A stretch of DNA of 64,000 nucleotides from Heliocidaris tuberculata (GCA_025618425.1 CM046850.1:5580520-5644519); one strand, 5' to 3'; shown: positions 1-12,479, counted from the first letter of the stretch. A program made the numbers and translations. Notes: a model not told the origin generated them from the letters alone.

Positions 1-1052
1 CAAACCATCTAGGGGGTTGTTGGGATGATCAGTATTTATATACAGTAGCTCTTTCTTAATGTGTTATTATGAAAGTGAAATCTCTTTTAGACTGGGTGAT
101 AAATAAGTGTATACTAATGCATACTGGAAACACGATCAACGTAATTGTGGTCTCAAAAAATGATCTCTTTTGCTTCTGTTTCGTGTGAAAGTGATTTAAG
201 GTTACAATTTTATATGTCATTAGGTTATAGGAATCTAATTATTGGTGTTTTTATAAATTCCTGGATTGGAGTGGATTTTAAAATGACCCCAAAAGAGACG
301 CACTATTTTTTCAAATTTTTATTATCATTATTATTATTATTTTATTTATTTATTATTTTTTTTTTTTGGGGGGGGTCTACATTTGCTTTATTCGTAAATT
401 GATTATTTAAATTTTGTTATGGATTTTAAATAGAAACTGATTGATATAACTTCGATACAGTCATTTGCGTGATGTTTTCATCTGGAGTCTGATATGGTTT
501 CCTAATGTAGCTTCCATGATAATTTAATGGAAAATATAATAATATAATAATAGTTGGTAGGTTTGAGATTTATATAGGTCTAATATTATGGATATTATGC
601 AAATTGAATTGATATATTTTAGTTATTAACTCTTCAGGGAAATTGTCGATGTTCATTTCAAGCTTATTATTGAAATTAATTCTTTGCAATGAAACATTTA
701 GACTCTGTCTACCACACAATGAATTTGTGAATACTGATATGGTCCGTTGAGCCTACTAAAAAAAGATTATACATGTTATAAACCTTTCTATTTCTTTTTG
801 TCTGTCATGATTTTGTGGTTATTGTAATAAATGGACAATGGGGGAAATAATTTTAAAAAAAAAATAGTATTTAGGAAGAATATATCAATATTGTTTTACT
901 TTCTTTAAGCAGAAGGAAACCCCAGCATGCTGCGCACATGTAATTCGTTATGTATGATAAACACCCACAACAAGGCATAATTTAACGCTTACTTTCAAAA
1001 TGGCGGAACTACCCACAGTGCACCGCGTAGCATCTGTGATATAGTAAACCGG

Positions 1053-1068
1053 TGACCTTTGTTGACCT
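1053..1068 (-). promoter_or_regulatory. DR4 nuclear-receptor half-site pair
   Basis: TGACCT occurs twice with a 4-bp spacer (ttgt). On the minus strand this reads AGGTCA-acaa-AGGTCA, a perfect DR4 arrangement, the spacing preferred by thyroid-hormone/LXR-type receptors with RXR. It lies in the Zic intron within a locally more GC-balanced stretch (about 960-1240). Function is inferred from the motif only; a 16-bp match can occur by chance. Confidence 0.35.
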
Positions 1069-1542
1069 TAACTAACCCCGATATATCTCAGCTCAGAAAA
1101 CGGATCATTTTCCACAAAAAATTGTCACACCATTCTGGTATGTGCACCTTTCAGTTGTCGCTCGTGTTTAAAGCGCTCTCGAGTTTGGCACATTAGTATA
1201 TCTACGCCATAACTAACCACAGGTCATTGATTTTTTAGTGCCGAGAAACGTGATATGAGTTTGATCATGTTGATTTAAAAAAAATATATATATTTATAGC
1301 AAGACAACGACATTTTAATATTCAATCAGTATTTGTAAATGATAGCAAAAAGACAACATTTGCTGGTGTGTATCAAGTCAGTATTTTAAGAGAAATCTCG
1401 TAATATTCCTGAATTAGTTGACTTAAAATGACACAAATGATACAGTCTGCTGATCGAAATTTACAACTTTATTTCCAAAAGGAAAAACAAACATTTATTC
1501 ATTAATCATTAACGCATGATGGTTTATATATAATATCCTTTC

Positions 1543-1567
1543 AAGAGAGAGAGAGAGAGAGAGAGAT
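1543..1567. repeat. (GA)n microsatellite
   Basis: Simple GA repeat of about 12 units in the Zic intron. Confidence 0.9.
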
Positions 1568-2044
1568 AATCATAATTAAGAAAAAAAAATGCTGATCATT
1601 TATTTGAATCAAACAAATGAACGATTAAAAGCACAACCACTACTACAATATACTTAGGATTTAGGATGGCTTATTTCTCGTTTGATGATTCAATTATATC
1701 AATTATTTGACATTACCAGACTTTTAGAAAAAGATCTTCAAATTTTCATTCCGTTATTTAAGTGAAACTTTAGACCTTCAGATAATGTGATTTTTTTTTA
1801 GTGAGAGTAAAATGGTGACATGGTAGAAAACTATCAATTAAAGCATGTAGAAGAGAATGTTGAGCTGTTTTTAAAGAAAGATACCCATTCTTTTCAATAT
1901 CATTCTACCAGTTGAAAGATTTTAAAATTGTAGGTACTCATTTCTCATAGTGACAGTATTGTGTAACAACATCGTGGTCACATTTACCAAGTCAATAGTT
2001 AACCAGTCAAAGAAAAAAGTTAATTACTGGTCTATGTTATTGCA

Positions 2045-2285
2045 TTGTGAAAGAAATCGTCTAAAGGCTTTTGGGAAAGGTTAATTAAGAAAATGGTGGA
2101 TAGTGAGGTTTTGGAATCATCAAAATGATGAAAATAAAAAGAAGACTCAATCTGCCGAAAATCAAATACAGTTAAAAAAAAAAAAAAAAAAAAGTATATG
2201 GGACTACGCATAGGAATATGAGAAAGCTCACAAACTATTACACCTTTGCCAGATCTCAGCCTTCTTATCTTTAACTATATCCCAG
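2045..2285 (+). repeat. Dispersed ~360-bp repeat, family B, degenerate copy
   Basis: The order of short blocks (CATTGTGAAAG, GGGAAAGGTTAATTA, TATATGGGACTACGCA, GAAAGCTCACAAA, then CTTCTTATCTTTAA) is the same as in the better copies at 3.05, 26.2 and (reversed) 13.06 and 51.13 kb. An A-run interrupts the middle. This is the most decayed copy. Confidence 0.6.
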
Positions 2286-3048
2286 AAATATTGCAGAAAT
2301 AAACGACTGTGTATCTAACCATTGACTACTATCATGACTATAGCTAGAGGCGAGTTGACACTTGGTGATCTCGGGCGTGACTAGGGTAGCTCTCTATTAC
2401 CAAAGACCTGTACATTGATGATGCTTTACTTTGTTAAGTTAAAGGGATCTTGGGGTTTTGCTGACTTAGAAAGGTGGAGTTTGAGAGAAAGTGACTAAAA
2501 TTCACGTTGAATCGATGCTTTTAAGTTAAATTTCCTTTTATTTTGTGGTATTTGGAATCCCGAACTGTATACAAAAGGTATCGAAAGTAGCTTAAAAATC
2601 TGACACCATAACTGAATAGCACCAACACGAACACGTATATATGGGACAATATATATATTGCGGGGAAGTCCCCACATACATGACAGACTCGATATAATCA
2701 CTGACTACAATAAATGTGTAACTTTCAATACTGAGAGAGATAGTAAACTTCGTTCAGTGAGAATATCAGTTTTTGTTATTACCGGATATCAAGCATCAAC
2801 ATAAAGCGTATCAAGGTCAACGAGAAAAAAAGTATTGTGCTATTCCTATGGATATCTCGAAGATGTGTAGACTGAAGTGTAGATTTTGGTATTGATTTTT
2901 TTGTATTTATATACGAGAACATGTATAAGCTTATTCACACAAAGGAAAGTTTGCATATAGCGATTTTTAGGCAGGAGACGGAGAAGCGAACTTCCTAATT
3001 ATCTTATCGTGTATTGACATAATAAAGATAAATGTGAGTTCTATTCAT

Positions 3049-3425
3049 GTGATTACATTGTGAAAGAATCTGTGTCAAAGCAATTTGAAAAGGTTGATCA
3101 TGTCCGCATAAGAACTGGTTTATAATGTGAGGTTTTTTACTCCTCAAAGCGATAAGAAATTGACCCAATCTCGCTGAAAAACACATGAAATGCATACAGA
3201 AATGGGTATATGGGACTGCACACACATGTGGCTTAAATGTTCGGCCCGACCACCTCAGCTTTATCTCGTCATATTTCGAATATGTGGGTATTTGAAAAGC
3301 AGTCCTTTTCAGGGGACATTTCTGCTATGATATTCTTCCAAACTGACATAAAGAGAATGACAAATGAATGAGAAAGCTAACAAATCATTTTCCACATTTC
3401 CCAAGACTTAACCTTCTCTTTAAAT
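3049..3425 (+). repeat. Dispersed ~360-bp repeat, family B
   Basis: Shares colinear blocks with 26206-26563 (same strand) and with 13061-13415 and 51134-51521 (opposite strand), including ATGATAAGAAATTGAC-like, TATATGGGACT, AATGTTCGGCCCGA and TTCCAAACTGACATAAA. It ends in CTTTAAA, the same end as the other copies. No coding capacity. Probably a MITE or SINE remnant in the Zic intron. Confidence 0.75.
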
Positions 3426-5954
3426 TACAACATGTATTGTATTATTATTTTTTCAAAGATGTATTACAAGCACGATTCAGTTTATCATTTTCAGAATATA
3501 TTTCATGATTACATAAGCCTCTGTATTTGATTTCAATGATTGCTAGTATTCACAATATTCGCACATAATTCAGGTCTATCTGTGTGAAATTTTTCTTCTT
3601 CATGTCATTAATGACTTTCTTTTTCTGATCACTCCTTCTATAAGAGATAATGTATAATTTCTTTCTCAATTCCATTCATTTTATTTCACATCTCCTAAAA
3701 AGTATAAAACATTATGTATACAATTAGAGATAAACAACATAACAAGGTAATAAACAAGAAAACAAGAATATGTATGAAAAATAAATGATACAAGAGAACA
3801 TGTGGGTTCTTATACTCATAGCTTACATGGAAAATCGTTTAGTGCAGATGACTTCTAAAGTATTTAAAAATGGTTCCAAGAGCATTCAATGAAGTAGAAT
3901 GAAGAACGTTTTTAAAACGATTTATCAAGAATGAACGAATTACAGAAATGTAATATAAAATTATATCGCAATTTTCGAATTTCATGCTGAACATTTATCC
4001 ATCATTCCGTTAATGTAGTTTTATTCTTGTAAACCTTTCGTTAGGGGTTTTAACAAATATTCAGCAGTCTTAGGACGATTATTGGTTTCCCTTTAATTTG
4101 AACTGAAATCCAACCATGTAACCGCATTTTTTAGTATTCCCAAAATGGTGTCCTTTGCGCGCGGTTTTGTGTAGTGTGAAATTCGAATTATAGACTCTTT
4201 TCGCAGTGTTCACCATCACAGTTGTTTTCAGTCGCTTGTAAATTTTGTTGTGTAGCTTATGGTGGATAATTATATTTATGTTATTCATACATAACACGGA
4301 GTCTATTTCAAATGTAGTCAGCAATTATATAGTTTGTATTGTTATTGTCGAAAAAAATGGTTACTGTTAACAATAGCAAAACTGATGAATGGATTTTAAT
4401 CTTAACAGATTTTTCTTTACAGTTAATAGAATAGAGTTTGATGATTTCTAGAAAGACAGTTTTTGCTAATCACTATACGTAGATAAAAGAAATAATCAAT
4501 ATGCGATCAAAAGTTTGGTTTTAAAGTCAGGATAAGGGGCTACGTCTTTCTCGATGAAAGAGATTTGCATACAGTCAAAATTATCCTCATCTGATCATGC
4601 TCTTAATTCTTTTGTGCAATAACTTGTTTTTAGTTCTAATTGTCCTTGTAGCCTAACGAAGCTAGAATAAAGACATTATCGAAACAGAACGAATTGCCTC
4701 TGCTTTGAGTACTCAATTTAATTTACACTGATAATATTGAATTGTTAATTTTGGAAAACAATCTAGAAATTAGAATCTAGATCAGTGAAACAGAACGAAT
4801 TTTTTCAGTTATAAGTGTTTAAATTTATTGAAAGCCCATCATATTTTTTTAAAGTGATAAACAATAACGCATAAAATGGGCTTAAAGACTCCATGGTGAA
4901 TAATATCCCAAATTTGAAGAAGAAAGAAAGACTGATGAGTCACACAAGTGGAGTGATATGTATGTTTTATGAGTCAGACTATGGGAGCAGAAGTCAATTC
5001 GACACGTTAGAACCGTAGGAAAATAATAACGCCATGCCTCATAACGGTAGCGATTTGGTTTGTAGAGACCCGCTGGTATATGAACGGGTTCATGATCCCA
5101 TGCCGCGCCCAGCTCTCCCGGGGGACTTTTGTTATTTCAGGGTATCAACTAATATCGCGTCTCGTTCTCAATTTTTTTCTTCTTCTCGTTCTGTGTCTGA
5201 TGTCCACGAGCTATGAAAACTTTCAGTGATGCCAGGTCGATGTTTACTTTCTTGAAATAACTTTTCAAAATGGAGAGAAGGTTTGCAGGCTTCCTGTAGG
5301 CTATACCACGGACCATGCGGACACTGAGCAATAGCTGCCTTGACATGCTCGAGGAGTATAGCAAAAAAATCAACAGCTCAAAATATTAGTAACCTCTAGT
5401 AATGCGGAATCAAGTCTTTTCTGATTCACGTCGAAATCCTTTCAACTCTTCAAAAGAAAATGAGTATTGACATATGACATATGAAGTCTCTTATCTTAAG
5501 ATAGATGTGTACTCGTTAATTTTTTTTTTTAAATCTGAGAAGTAATTTTAAAGTGTATAGATACTTAGAGCGAATCAAACCAACATTAGCTTATTAAACA
5601 AACTCCCACATTCTGTATGCTTTCTTCAAATAGATCTGTAGAAGTTGTTAAATAATAAAACGATTAATATATTTTTAAATACATCTGTATAAGGAATTTT
5701 ATTATTTACAACTTCTGTGTCAATATGCGTGGGAATTTAATATTAGCGTACCAGCTTTAATGTCGCAGAAAGGCAGGAGAAAAGTGCCTATTACTCCCCC
5801 ACTCAGCTACACTTATTTTAATGATTACTAGATATTTAGATTTGTATGTATCTCTGACAGATTCTACTGTCAAGACAAGTGAGCTTAGTAATGTACTTCT
5901 TGTGTTTTGTTTTTGTTTTAACAAGAATAATCATTAATCGATTGATAGCCTAAA

Positions 5955-6167
5955 TATGTTACTTTGCACATACCGCCAGTTCACCAACATGATTAAGATA
6001 TCAAGGCTTAACATAGTTATTAAAGTGCATCATCTCTTGGTAGGGGAAAGCTTAGGTATGTTAATTTACACATAGCGTTAGTTAACCAAACTATTCGAAA
6101 TATCACGGTTTATCAAAATAGCATCAATTATTTAAATGTATCATCACTGAGTGCTGAGAAAAGCTTA
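5955..6167 (+). repeat. Diverged two-copy tandem duplication, 102-bp period
   Basis: Copy 1 (from 5955) and copy 2 (from 6057) share TATGTTA, then TTxCACATA, AGTTxACCAA, ATATCAxGG, a CATCAT block and GAAAGCTTA in the same order. They are separated by many substitutions and a small indel. This is an old direct duplication inside the Zic intron. Confidence 0.65.
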
Positions 6168-7729
6168 AACGAAGTCTTGAACAGGGATTATCATTCAGCT
6201 AAAAGAAACACTCTTATAAATGAACTCAGTAGATGATAATGAGCTTTAAGTCCACACGACGCCATGAAGTGTTTAAAGTACGCACTTCAACGAACGACTG
6301 GACAAGAAAACTCCATGATTGAATTCAATAGCAATAAACATGTTTACCTCTTTGTATAGACGCTCACTGAGTAGATCGGTCGCCAATTGTCACCAATTAG
6401 CGAAAGTCCGACCCTCGCTCATATTTTAGAATGATATCGATGATACTTCAGAGATATCCCAATCAATATGTCATTCACAAACAGTTTGGATGTTACGTAA
6501 TAGCGTGCGGCGTCTTTTTGACGGACAGCAAGTGATCATAGCGGTTGTGTGCGTGACGAGAGTGTGCGTAGGTTTTAAAAAAGTATTTCATAGATGTTTC
6601 GTGCTCTTGTTCTTCAATTTGTAGTCCAGTATGTAAACTTCATCTTCATTCATTGAAATTATCATCATATTACCCATACTGAATGCATCGTCTTTATAGT
6701 CATTATCACCATCAAGAAAAGAACCTTATTAAAATCATGGTCATTATCGAGTTCCATCCATTCACTCAATTATAAAGCACTACCATACCTAATACGACAT
6801 ATTTCATATATACAGAAAAATTATTATTATTGTTATAATTTAAAATCACAGAACCTTCTTCTACAATCTCATCGACTTCTATTCATTAATTAAGGTGTAC
6901 CATTGCAAACAGAAACTGTTTCCCACCCTCCTGCTTTTTCGTTCAATCCTGTAAAGAGCCATCGTTGGCCACAAATCTATCATCCACCCAAGCTCCTACC
7001 AATCCCAATTTCCCTTTTAAAAGAAATGCCAGCTGACCGTGTCCAATCCTAACAAACTACCTCTCTGTTTTTGCATTTTCCTAGGATTAAGAACTTCAGA
7101 GCGAAACTCCGCCGCAAAAATTGACGTTTCGATTGAAATATTTATAGTATTTCGTGCTCATGGCGTGAATGATTGAGGAACTTATTCGACACACCTCTGG
7201 TTTCCGGCAACTGTGGGTCGTGAAAGTGAAAACGAGGCTCTGCTTCGGGTTCCTGTTTTTTTTAAAGCAAAGCGAGTGCGAATAGAATTGGGTGTATCTG
7301 AAGATCTGAACTTTGTGATTTCCTTGACTTATAAAATAAGAGGGTGGTATACATCATATATAATGTTTTGGCGTATCCAGAAAATGGTAAACATGAGGTT
7401 GAATCATTCAAGACAAGAGGCTTATACGTATCTGGGCAGCCTCTACCTTTCGCCTGATACGCCACAGTACATGCAGTACAAAATATATATGGTCTTGCCT
7501 TCAAAATATCGTTCCTTTCATCATGTTCATGAAGTCGGTAATCCTTTTGTATAAAATTATGTCTTCCCTTTTTTGATTGTCTTGTTAACGCTTGACCCCG
7601 TGGGCCAAAAATATCATACCCTTTTAGCAACACAGCTATTGTAGTAAGAACCCTATCCGATGAATCTCTCGGTCGATTACATCTTAATATATCTGTTCTT
7701 CTTTACTTTGTTCTTCTCCATCTATGCAG

Positions 7730-8277
7730 GTGAGAAGCCCTTTAAGTGCGAGTTTGAGGGTTGCGACCGTCGCTTTGCCAACTCCAGCGACCGAAAGAAA
7801 CATTCTCACGTCCACACTTCGGACAAACCCTACAACTGCCGCGTCAGGGGATGCGACAAGAGCTACACCCATCCCAGCTCTCTACGCAAACACATGAAGG
7901 TCCACAGCAAGTCACCACCGCCACCAGGTTCCTTTGATGAAGTCAACGACAGCAGTAGCGAGCCCTCACCGGCGGGTTCGTCAGAGCACAACACCCAGAC
8001 TGTCGGAGGCGGCAGCGGTGGGAACACGGGCGGAGCAGGAGGAGGCGGAGGCAGCGGTAGCTCGATCACGGCGTCTAGTCTTGCGACGAACGCGGGAACG
8101 AACTTGAGTGAATGGTACGTGTGCCAGAGTGCGGGTGGGATGCCAACCCCGCCTAGTAATGAACCCTCTCCTGTTGGGTCTGGAGCGAATAACCATGGTC
8201 CGAGTGTCGGTTCAACCCTCCTAACCCATTCCTCAGGATTAGTTCGTGCACCCAACTCAGGGTCGTCTTACCCGTGA
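7730..8277 (+). CDS. zic: Zic family zinc-finger transcription factor, last coding exon (partial)
   Basis: C-terminal 181 residues of a Zic (odd-paired) C2H2 transcription factor, a nuclear DNA-binding regulator of neural and mesodermal patterning. The exon starts after CAG at 7729 with a split glycine codon (one base from the previous exon), at the GEKP linker before finger 4. Finger 4 is C-x4-C-x12-H-x3-H ([19 protein letters not shown]); finger 5 also has C-x4-C, followed by the conserved [14 protein letters not shown]. Vertebrate ZIC1-3 have C-x2-C in finger 5. A serine/glycine-rich tail follows, then the conserved Zic C-terminal block SEWYVCQS...[10 protein letters not shown], ending in a TGA at 8275-8277. 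The methionine-led frame starting at 7660 is intron read-through and is not used. Fingers 1-3 and the N-terminus are outside the window. Confidence 0.95.
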
Positions 8278-8415
8278 CTCACGGCTGGCTGGTAAGACAA
8301 CAGCCTGGAATCTAAAATGTTTGCCAAAAAACTTATCCATAACCATGATAACTGAGGGAGCATTGTCTCCGCTCTATAACCATGATGACATTGATTCTCT
8401 CTTTAGAAATTTTTT

Positions 8416-8421
8416 AATAAA
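8416..8421 (+). terminator. Candidate Zic polyadenylation signal AATAAA
   Basis: First AATAAA after the Zic stop codon, 139 bases downstream. Another AATAAA lies near 8742. Zic transcripts often have longer 3' UTRs, so which signal is used is uncertain. Confidence 0.35.
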
Positions 8422-10757
8422 TGTGTATCATTGTGCATACACGTAATATTTTTCTAGAAGCTTAATGTTACTTAGCACGCTATTTCCCACAATATCTTTC
8501 TTCTTCTGTTTCTCTCTATCTCATCCTCTATATCGCTTTCTCTCTCCCTAGTCCTCTGTTTTGCTCTTCCTCCCCTCTTTCACTCTTTTTCATTTTCCCC
8601 TAGGAACAAAGTGTTGTCTTCATCCATTTTCACTGAGCCACATAACTATTTAAATGAACATGACACAAATATTTTGACTGATTTATTGTAATCTTTATAA
8701 TAACGTTAACTGTATTCACTCGACATGCTCGATAAGATAATTGAATAAATTTATTTTTACGATACGAGTTTATAGATAGGCTACTTTAAAATAAACTTCA
8801 ATACCTCAAACTGACTTTTGAAAGTCATGTTAGAACTACAACTCATACATAAGGCTTGACCATGTTGGATATGTTGCCTTTTAAAAGTACTTTTGATACA
8901 AAACAGGGTTCGAAGTGATTTTCAGTATATGTTTTTCATTAGAACAGAAGCTATGTAACCATGACAACAGGTGATGACGTATTCGTCTACGAGTCAATCG
9001 GGCTTGACGACACTTTGTAGCTGAATTTTTAACGAATCAAGCCATAAATAGTAAACGATGTTCGATGCAGTTATGCCTCTGTATGGTGACACTTTTCACT
9101 TTGATATTATTTTCTACCAAGGTTTTTAAATTAATCAGTTTCTTCTAAAAATATTCCAGGAATATCTGGCTTCAAGATCGAAAAAACTCACTGGAAATCA
9201 TTTTTACTGTACCTCCCGTGTTCAGTAAATCTACACGTAATCAGGATATCTACTATGGGTTCCTTATCATTGTCTTTTTTGCATAATTATTATGTAAGTA
9301 CATTTTCAACCAATATCGTTTAGCAGACACATTCTTCATGTTCTGTAATGAACAGTCAGTGTAAGTTCGATTCGAATCAGTGACTTTTCCGTATTTACCA
9401 GAACTGAAGATTATCTTTGAATAATTATATTGTTGATCACACAAATATTCAGTTTTTCTTATGCAAATTCTCTCTCTTTAACCCACCTACATTATTGTAC
9501 GCGCCGTATCAGCCTTATTACGTTACTACAAGTGCAACTTCATGGATCGAAAATCCTGAAACTAATTTTGTATCTTCTTGTCTTGCATGTCTTGTATGAT
9601 GTGTTAAAATTGTTGACGTTCAGTTGTGACTGTCTTGACATGTGGAATACATTTTACATAGATTGTGACGATTCTGCTATCTAGAGGAAATTTGCTCTAG
9701 AGAAAAGGGAGAAATGCATATTCATGATGATTTCTGCAATAGCGTTCATTGTATGACATGAATGCATTGAGATATTGCCAGTAATCTGTAGTCTCTTTTC
9801 TTTTTATGTCTTATTATGTGCGTGAAATAGAAGTAGATTATAAAAATACTACAAACGTTAAACAGAATTTTGATTCAGTTAATACAATGAATTTGTTCTA
9901 CCGATGCATTGTAAATAACAGTATTCAACTTGTTTAAACAAATTTTTGTACTGACTGAGCCGTGCCAGTTTGGGTTTTCCTAATGTTGTAACATTTCCTT
10001 GGCACATGGAAATGGCCACCAATCTTCCAGAAGAATTATTGCGATATATATATGCAGCAGCATGACGATCTAAACTAAGACAATTTTTGTACAAATCTGA
10101 TTATGTATCATCGTTTTACAAAATCAGTTTGATCCGTATCGTTGATGATTGTATCATGATCACAAAACCATCGAATTTTTGAAATTCCCACCGCCTACGA
10201 TGATTACATATCTGCCTTATAAATGAGAACAAAACGAAGCTTCCATGTAGCCCTACTGTAAACCATTCGAATACCATATACCACCAAGTATAAATGTGCA
10301 TTTAGACATTTTTGACTCGACATTTTTTTCAAATTTCTTAGAATTCTTTGGCAGCATTTTCATGTCATTGACAAAAACTTGTTCTTGAAAAGTGCGTGTC
10401 ATAAAATAATGTTCTCTAACTAGTTCAGCTTCTTTAATCAAAAGTTTTTGGATTTTTTTTTTAATTGTTTGTCTCGAATACTCATCATATGGAATACGTA
10501 TTCTGAAAGTGACAAAATTTTCATTTTCTACTGCATATTTTTACTGAATTTTACCACAATTAAAGTTTAGTTAGTATCAATACCCATTATTGTCCTACTT
10601 GGATTCGTTCTATATGATGGCAGTGTATAAGCACGAACAAGTATTTTGGAACTGAAGAACAATATGACAATATTTCTGTTGGTAAATGTAGATGGAAAGT
10701 CGACTTAATTTATATGAAAGATGATTGAAATGTTAAAAAATAGATGTTTATGCCCAC
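8422..10757. other. Zic 3' flank, no gene seen
   Basis: AT-rich sequence with scattered short pyrimidine tracts (8490-8600). I see no convincing exon, RNA gene or transposon end. The start of this stretch is probably Zic 3' UTR. Confidence 0.5.
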
Positions 10758-10760
10758 CTT

Positions 10761-11402
10761 GGCCCTCATGCATAAAAGGTTGCGATTAAACGCAACTCAA
10801 AAAATCAAACGCAAGTCCCAAATACGCGATCCTGATTGGTTGAAAATCAAGTTGGGTTTAATCGCAACTCAAAAAAATAAACGCAAGTCGCAAATACGCG
10901 ATCCTGATTGGTTGAAAATCAAGTTGGGTTTAATCGCAATTCAAAAAATTAAACGCAAGCAGGGGCGGCGCTACAGGGGGGGGGGGCAAAGGGGGCAACC
11001 GCCCCCCCCCATGATTTTTCAAGTAGTGAAAAAAGAAAAAAAAAGAAGGAAAAAGAAGAAAAGGAGTAAGAAAAGGGAAGAAAAGGGAAGAAAGAAGAAA
11101 GAGGAGTATTAAAAAGAGAGGTCTTAAACATATAACTCTATATTACCCCTGTTATTTAATGGAGAAAAAATATGACGTCATCTTTAGGTCGTCTTGCCCC
11201 TCCTATCAAAATACCCTGGCGCCGCCCCTGAACGCAAGTCCCAGATACGCGATCCTGATTGGTTGAAAATCAAGTTGGGTTTAATCGCAATTCAAAAAAT
11301 TAAACGCAAGTCCCAAATACGCGATCCTGATTGGTTGAAAATCAAGTTACCTTTAATTTTTTTTGAGTAACGTTCAATCGCAACTTTTTATGCAACAGGG
11401 CT
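10761..11402. mobile_element. Harbinger-like MITE with internal 72-bp tandem repeats, interrupted by a hAT MITE
   Basis: The ends are inverted repeats: GGCCCTCATGCATAAAAG at the left and, read in reverse, AGCCCTGTTGCATAAAAAG at the right, followed by TTGCGATT in both. CTT flanks both ends (10758-10760 and 11403-11405), fitting a 3-bp target duplication as in PIF/Harbinger. The interior is a tandem array of a 72-bp unit (ACGCAAG landmarks at 10809, 10881, 10953, then 11232 and 11304 after the nested element). Without the insertion the element is about 363 bp. No transposase is encoded, so mobilisation would need a partner element. Confidence 0.75.
10960..11230. mobile_element. hAT-type MITE nested in the tandem array
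   Basis: Terminal inverted repeat CAGGGGCGGCGC at both ends (right end GCGCCGCCCCTG). A perfect 8-bp target duplication AACGCAAG lies at 10952-10959 and 11231-11238. The host array gives the empty site: uninterrupted units read AAACGCAAGTC once. Internally there is an 11-12-base G run just inside the left end and a purine-rich low-complexity stretch. Non-coding; younger than its host element. Confidence 0.88.
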
Positions 11403-11831
11403 CTTATGTCTCGTATTGTATATTGATCTATGTTTGAAGACATGTAAAATAACTCGTGTAAATAGTCTCGTCAAGTTAAAAACTCGCACGTTATCGTGTG
11501 GTGTACAGATATAAATAATAAAAAGGTGCATTCCTTAAAAATCAAATGTGCTTTGAATTTTCGATACTTTGCCTCAAGAGTTATTTAATTTCACACCTTA
11601 TACAGTTTGGGGATAGGAAAAGAAAACGGTAAACATGGTAAGAGTTTACTCTGTGAGATGCCAAAGGATATGATAAAAGGTCTTTTGGTGGAAAATTTGT
11701 GAAAGCAACATATCGATGGAGAATATTATATAGGTAGAGCTAAGTCACACAAAAATAAGGGAGAGAGAGGTAAAGAAGAGGGAAGAAATACAGGAAAAGG
11801 AGGAAGAAAGCGAAAAAAATAGGTTGAGATT

Positions 11832-11865
<34 letters not shown>

Positions 11866-11868
11866 AAG
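11832..11868. repeat. (GA)n microsatellite
   Basis: GA-rich simple repeat within a purine-rich stretch (11757-11890). Confidence 0.85.
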
Positions 11869-12335
11869 GCACTAAAAGAAAAGGGGAGGAGGTATGCCTC
11901 ATTCATTGTTGAACTAAACAATAAATGTAATAGCATTACTTCATATCCACATATCTTTTGTAGGTCACATAGGCTAAACTAGACAAAATATGATCTTTTC
12001 AAGTTTACGTATTCCTCGCGTATCTAAATATACATTCAAATCATAGTACCCTGGCCCCCTTACCGAGCAGTTCGCAGCGGTAATACCCGGTCATGCAATT
12101 ACGTTGGTAAGTCATTTATTAACGTGACAGACGGCGGGTGTTCGGGCTGGTATACTCGGTCACACAGGTGTGGCGGGGTGTAACGCTTGTAATGTCTTGG
12201 TGAGCCGGTCATGAGATGTTCCTTTCCTCATTAGCATCCCGCTGGTCTCAACTTCTGTCGTATGCTTCAAGCTCTCAAGACATTAAGGAAAGAGGTAAGT
12301 TTTCTAAATAACCCGAAAGAGTTGCTGTGGATGAA

Positions 12336-12479
12336 AAGAAGAAGAAGAAGAAGAAGAAGAAGAAGAAGAAGAAGAAGAAGAAGAAGAAGAAGAAGAAGAA
12401 GAAGAAGAAGAAGAAGAAGAAGAAGAAGAAGAAGAAGAAGAAGAAGAAGAAGAAGAAGAAGAAGAAGAAGAAGAAGAAT
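12336..12479. repeat. Long (GAA)n / (TTC)n triplet tract, ~47 units
   Basis: An essentially uninterrupted AAG/GAA triplet run of about 143 bases. The long Arg-, Lys- and Phe-only reading frames across it are artefacts. Long GAA-TTC tracts can form triplex structures. Confidence 0.97.

Larger units (their letters stand above)
1..7729 (+). other. Zic intron (3' part), 5' end outside window
   Basis: This is non-coding sequence upstream of the last Zic exon. It ends in a pyrimidine-rich tract and CAG at 7727-7729, a normal 3' splice site. I searched all frames for the earlier Zic zinc fingers (HTGEKP-type linkers) and found none, so the intron is at least 7.7 kb here and the upstream exon lies left of the window. 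It holds a GA microsatellite, two copies of a dispersed repeat (about 2.05-2.29 and 3.05-3.43 kb), a diverged 102-bp tandem duplication (5955-6167) and a DR4-like hormone-receptor site at 1053-1068. The rest is unremarkable AT-rich DNA. Confidence 0.75.

Noticed and set aside
7213..7633. Overlapping reading frames of 113 and 123 aa on opposite strands just upstream of the Zic exon
   Set aside because: No recognisable domain, located within the Zic intron, and of a length expected by chance when both strands are scanned.
7863..8255. Antisense 130-aa frame over the Zic exon
   Set aside because: A shadow of the GC-rich Ser/Gly coding sequence, with no domain.
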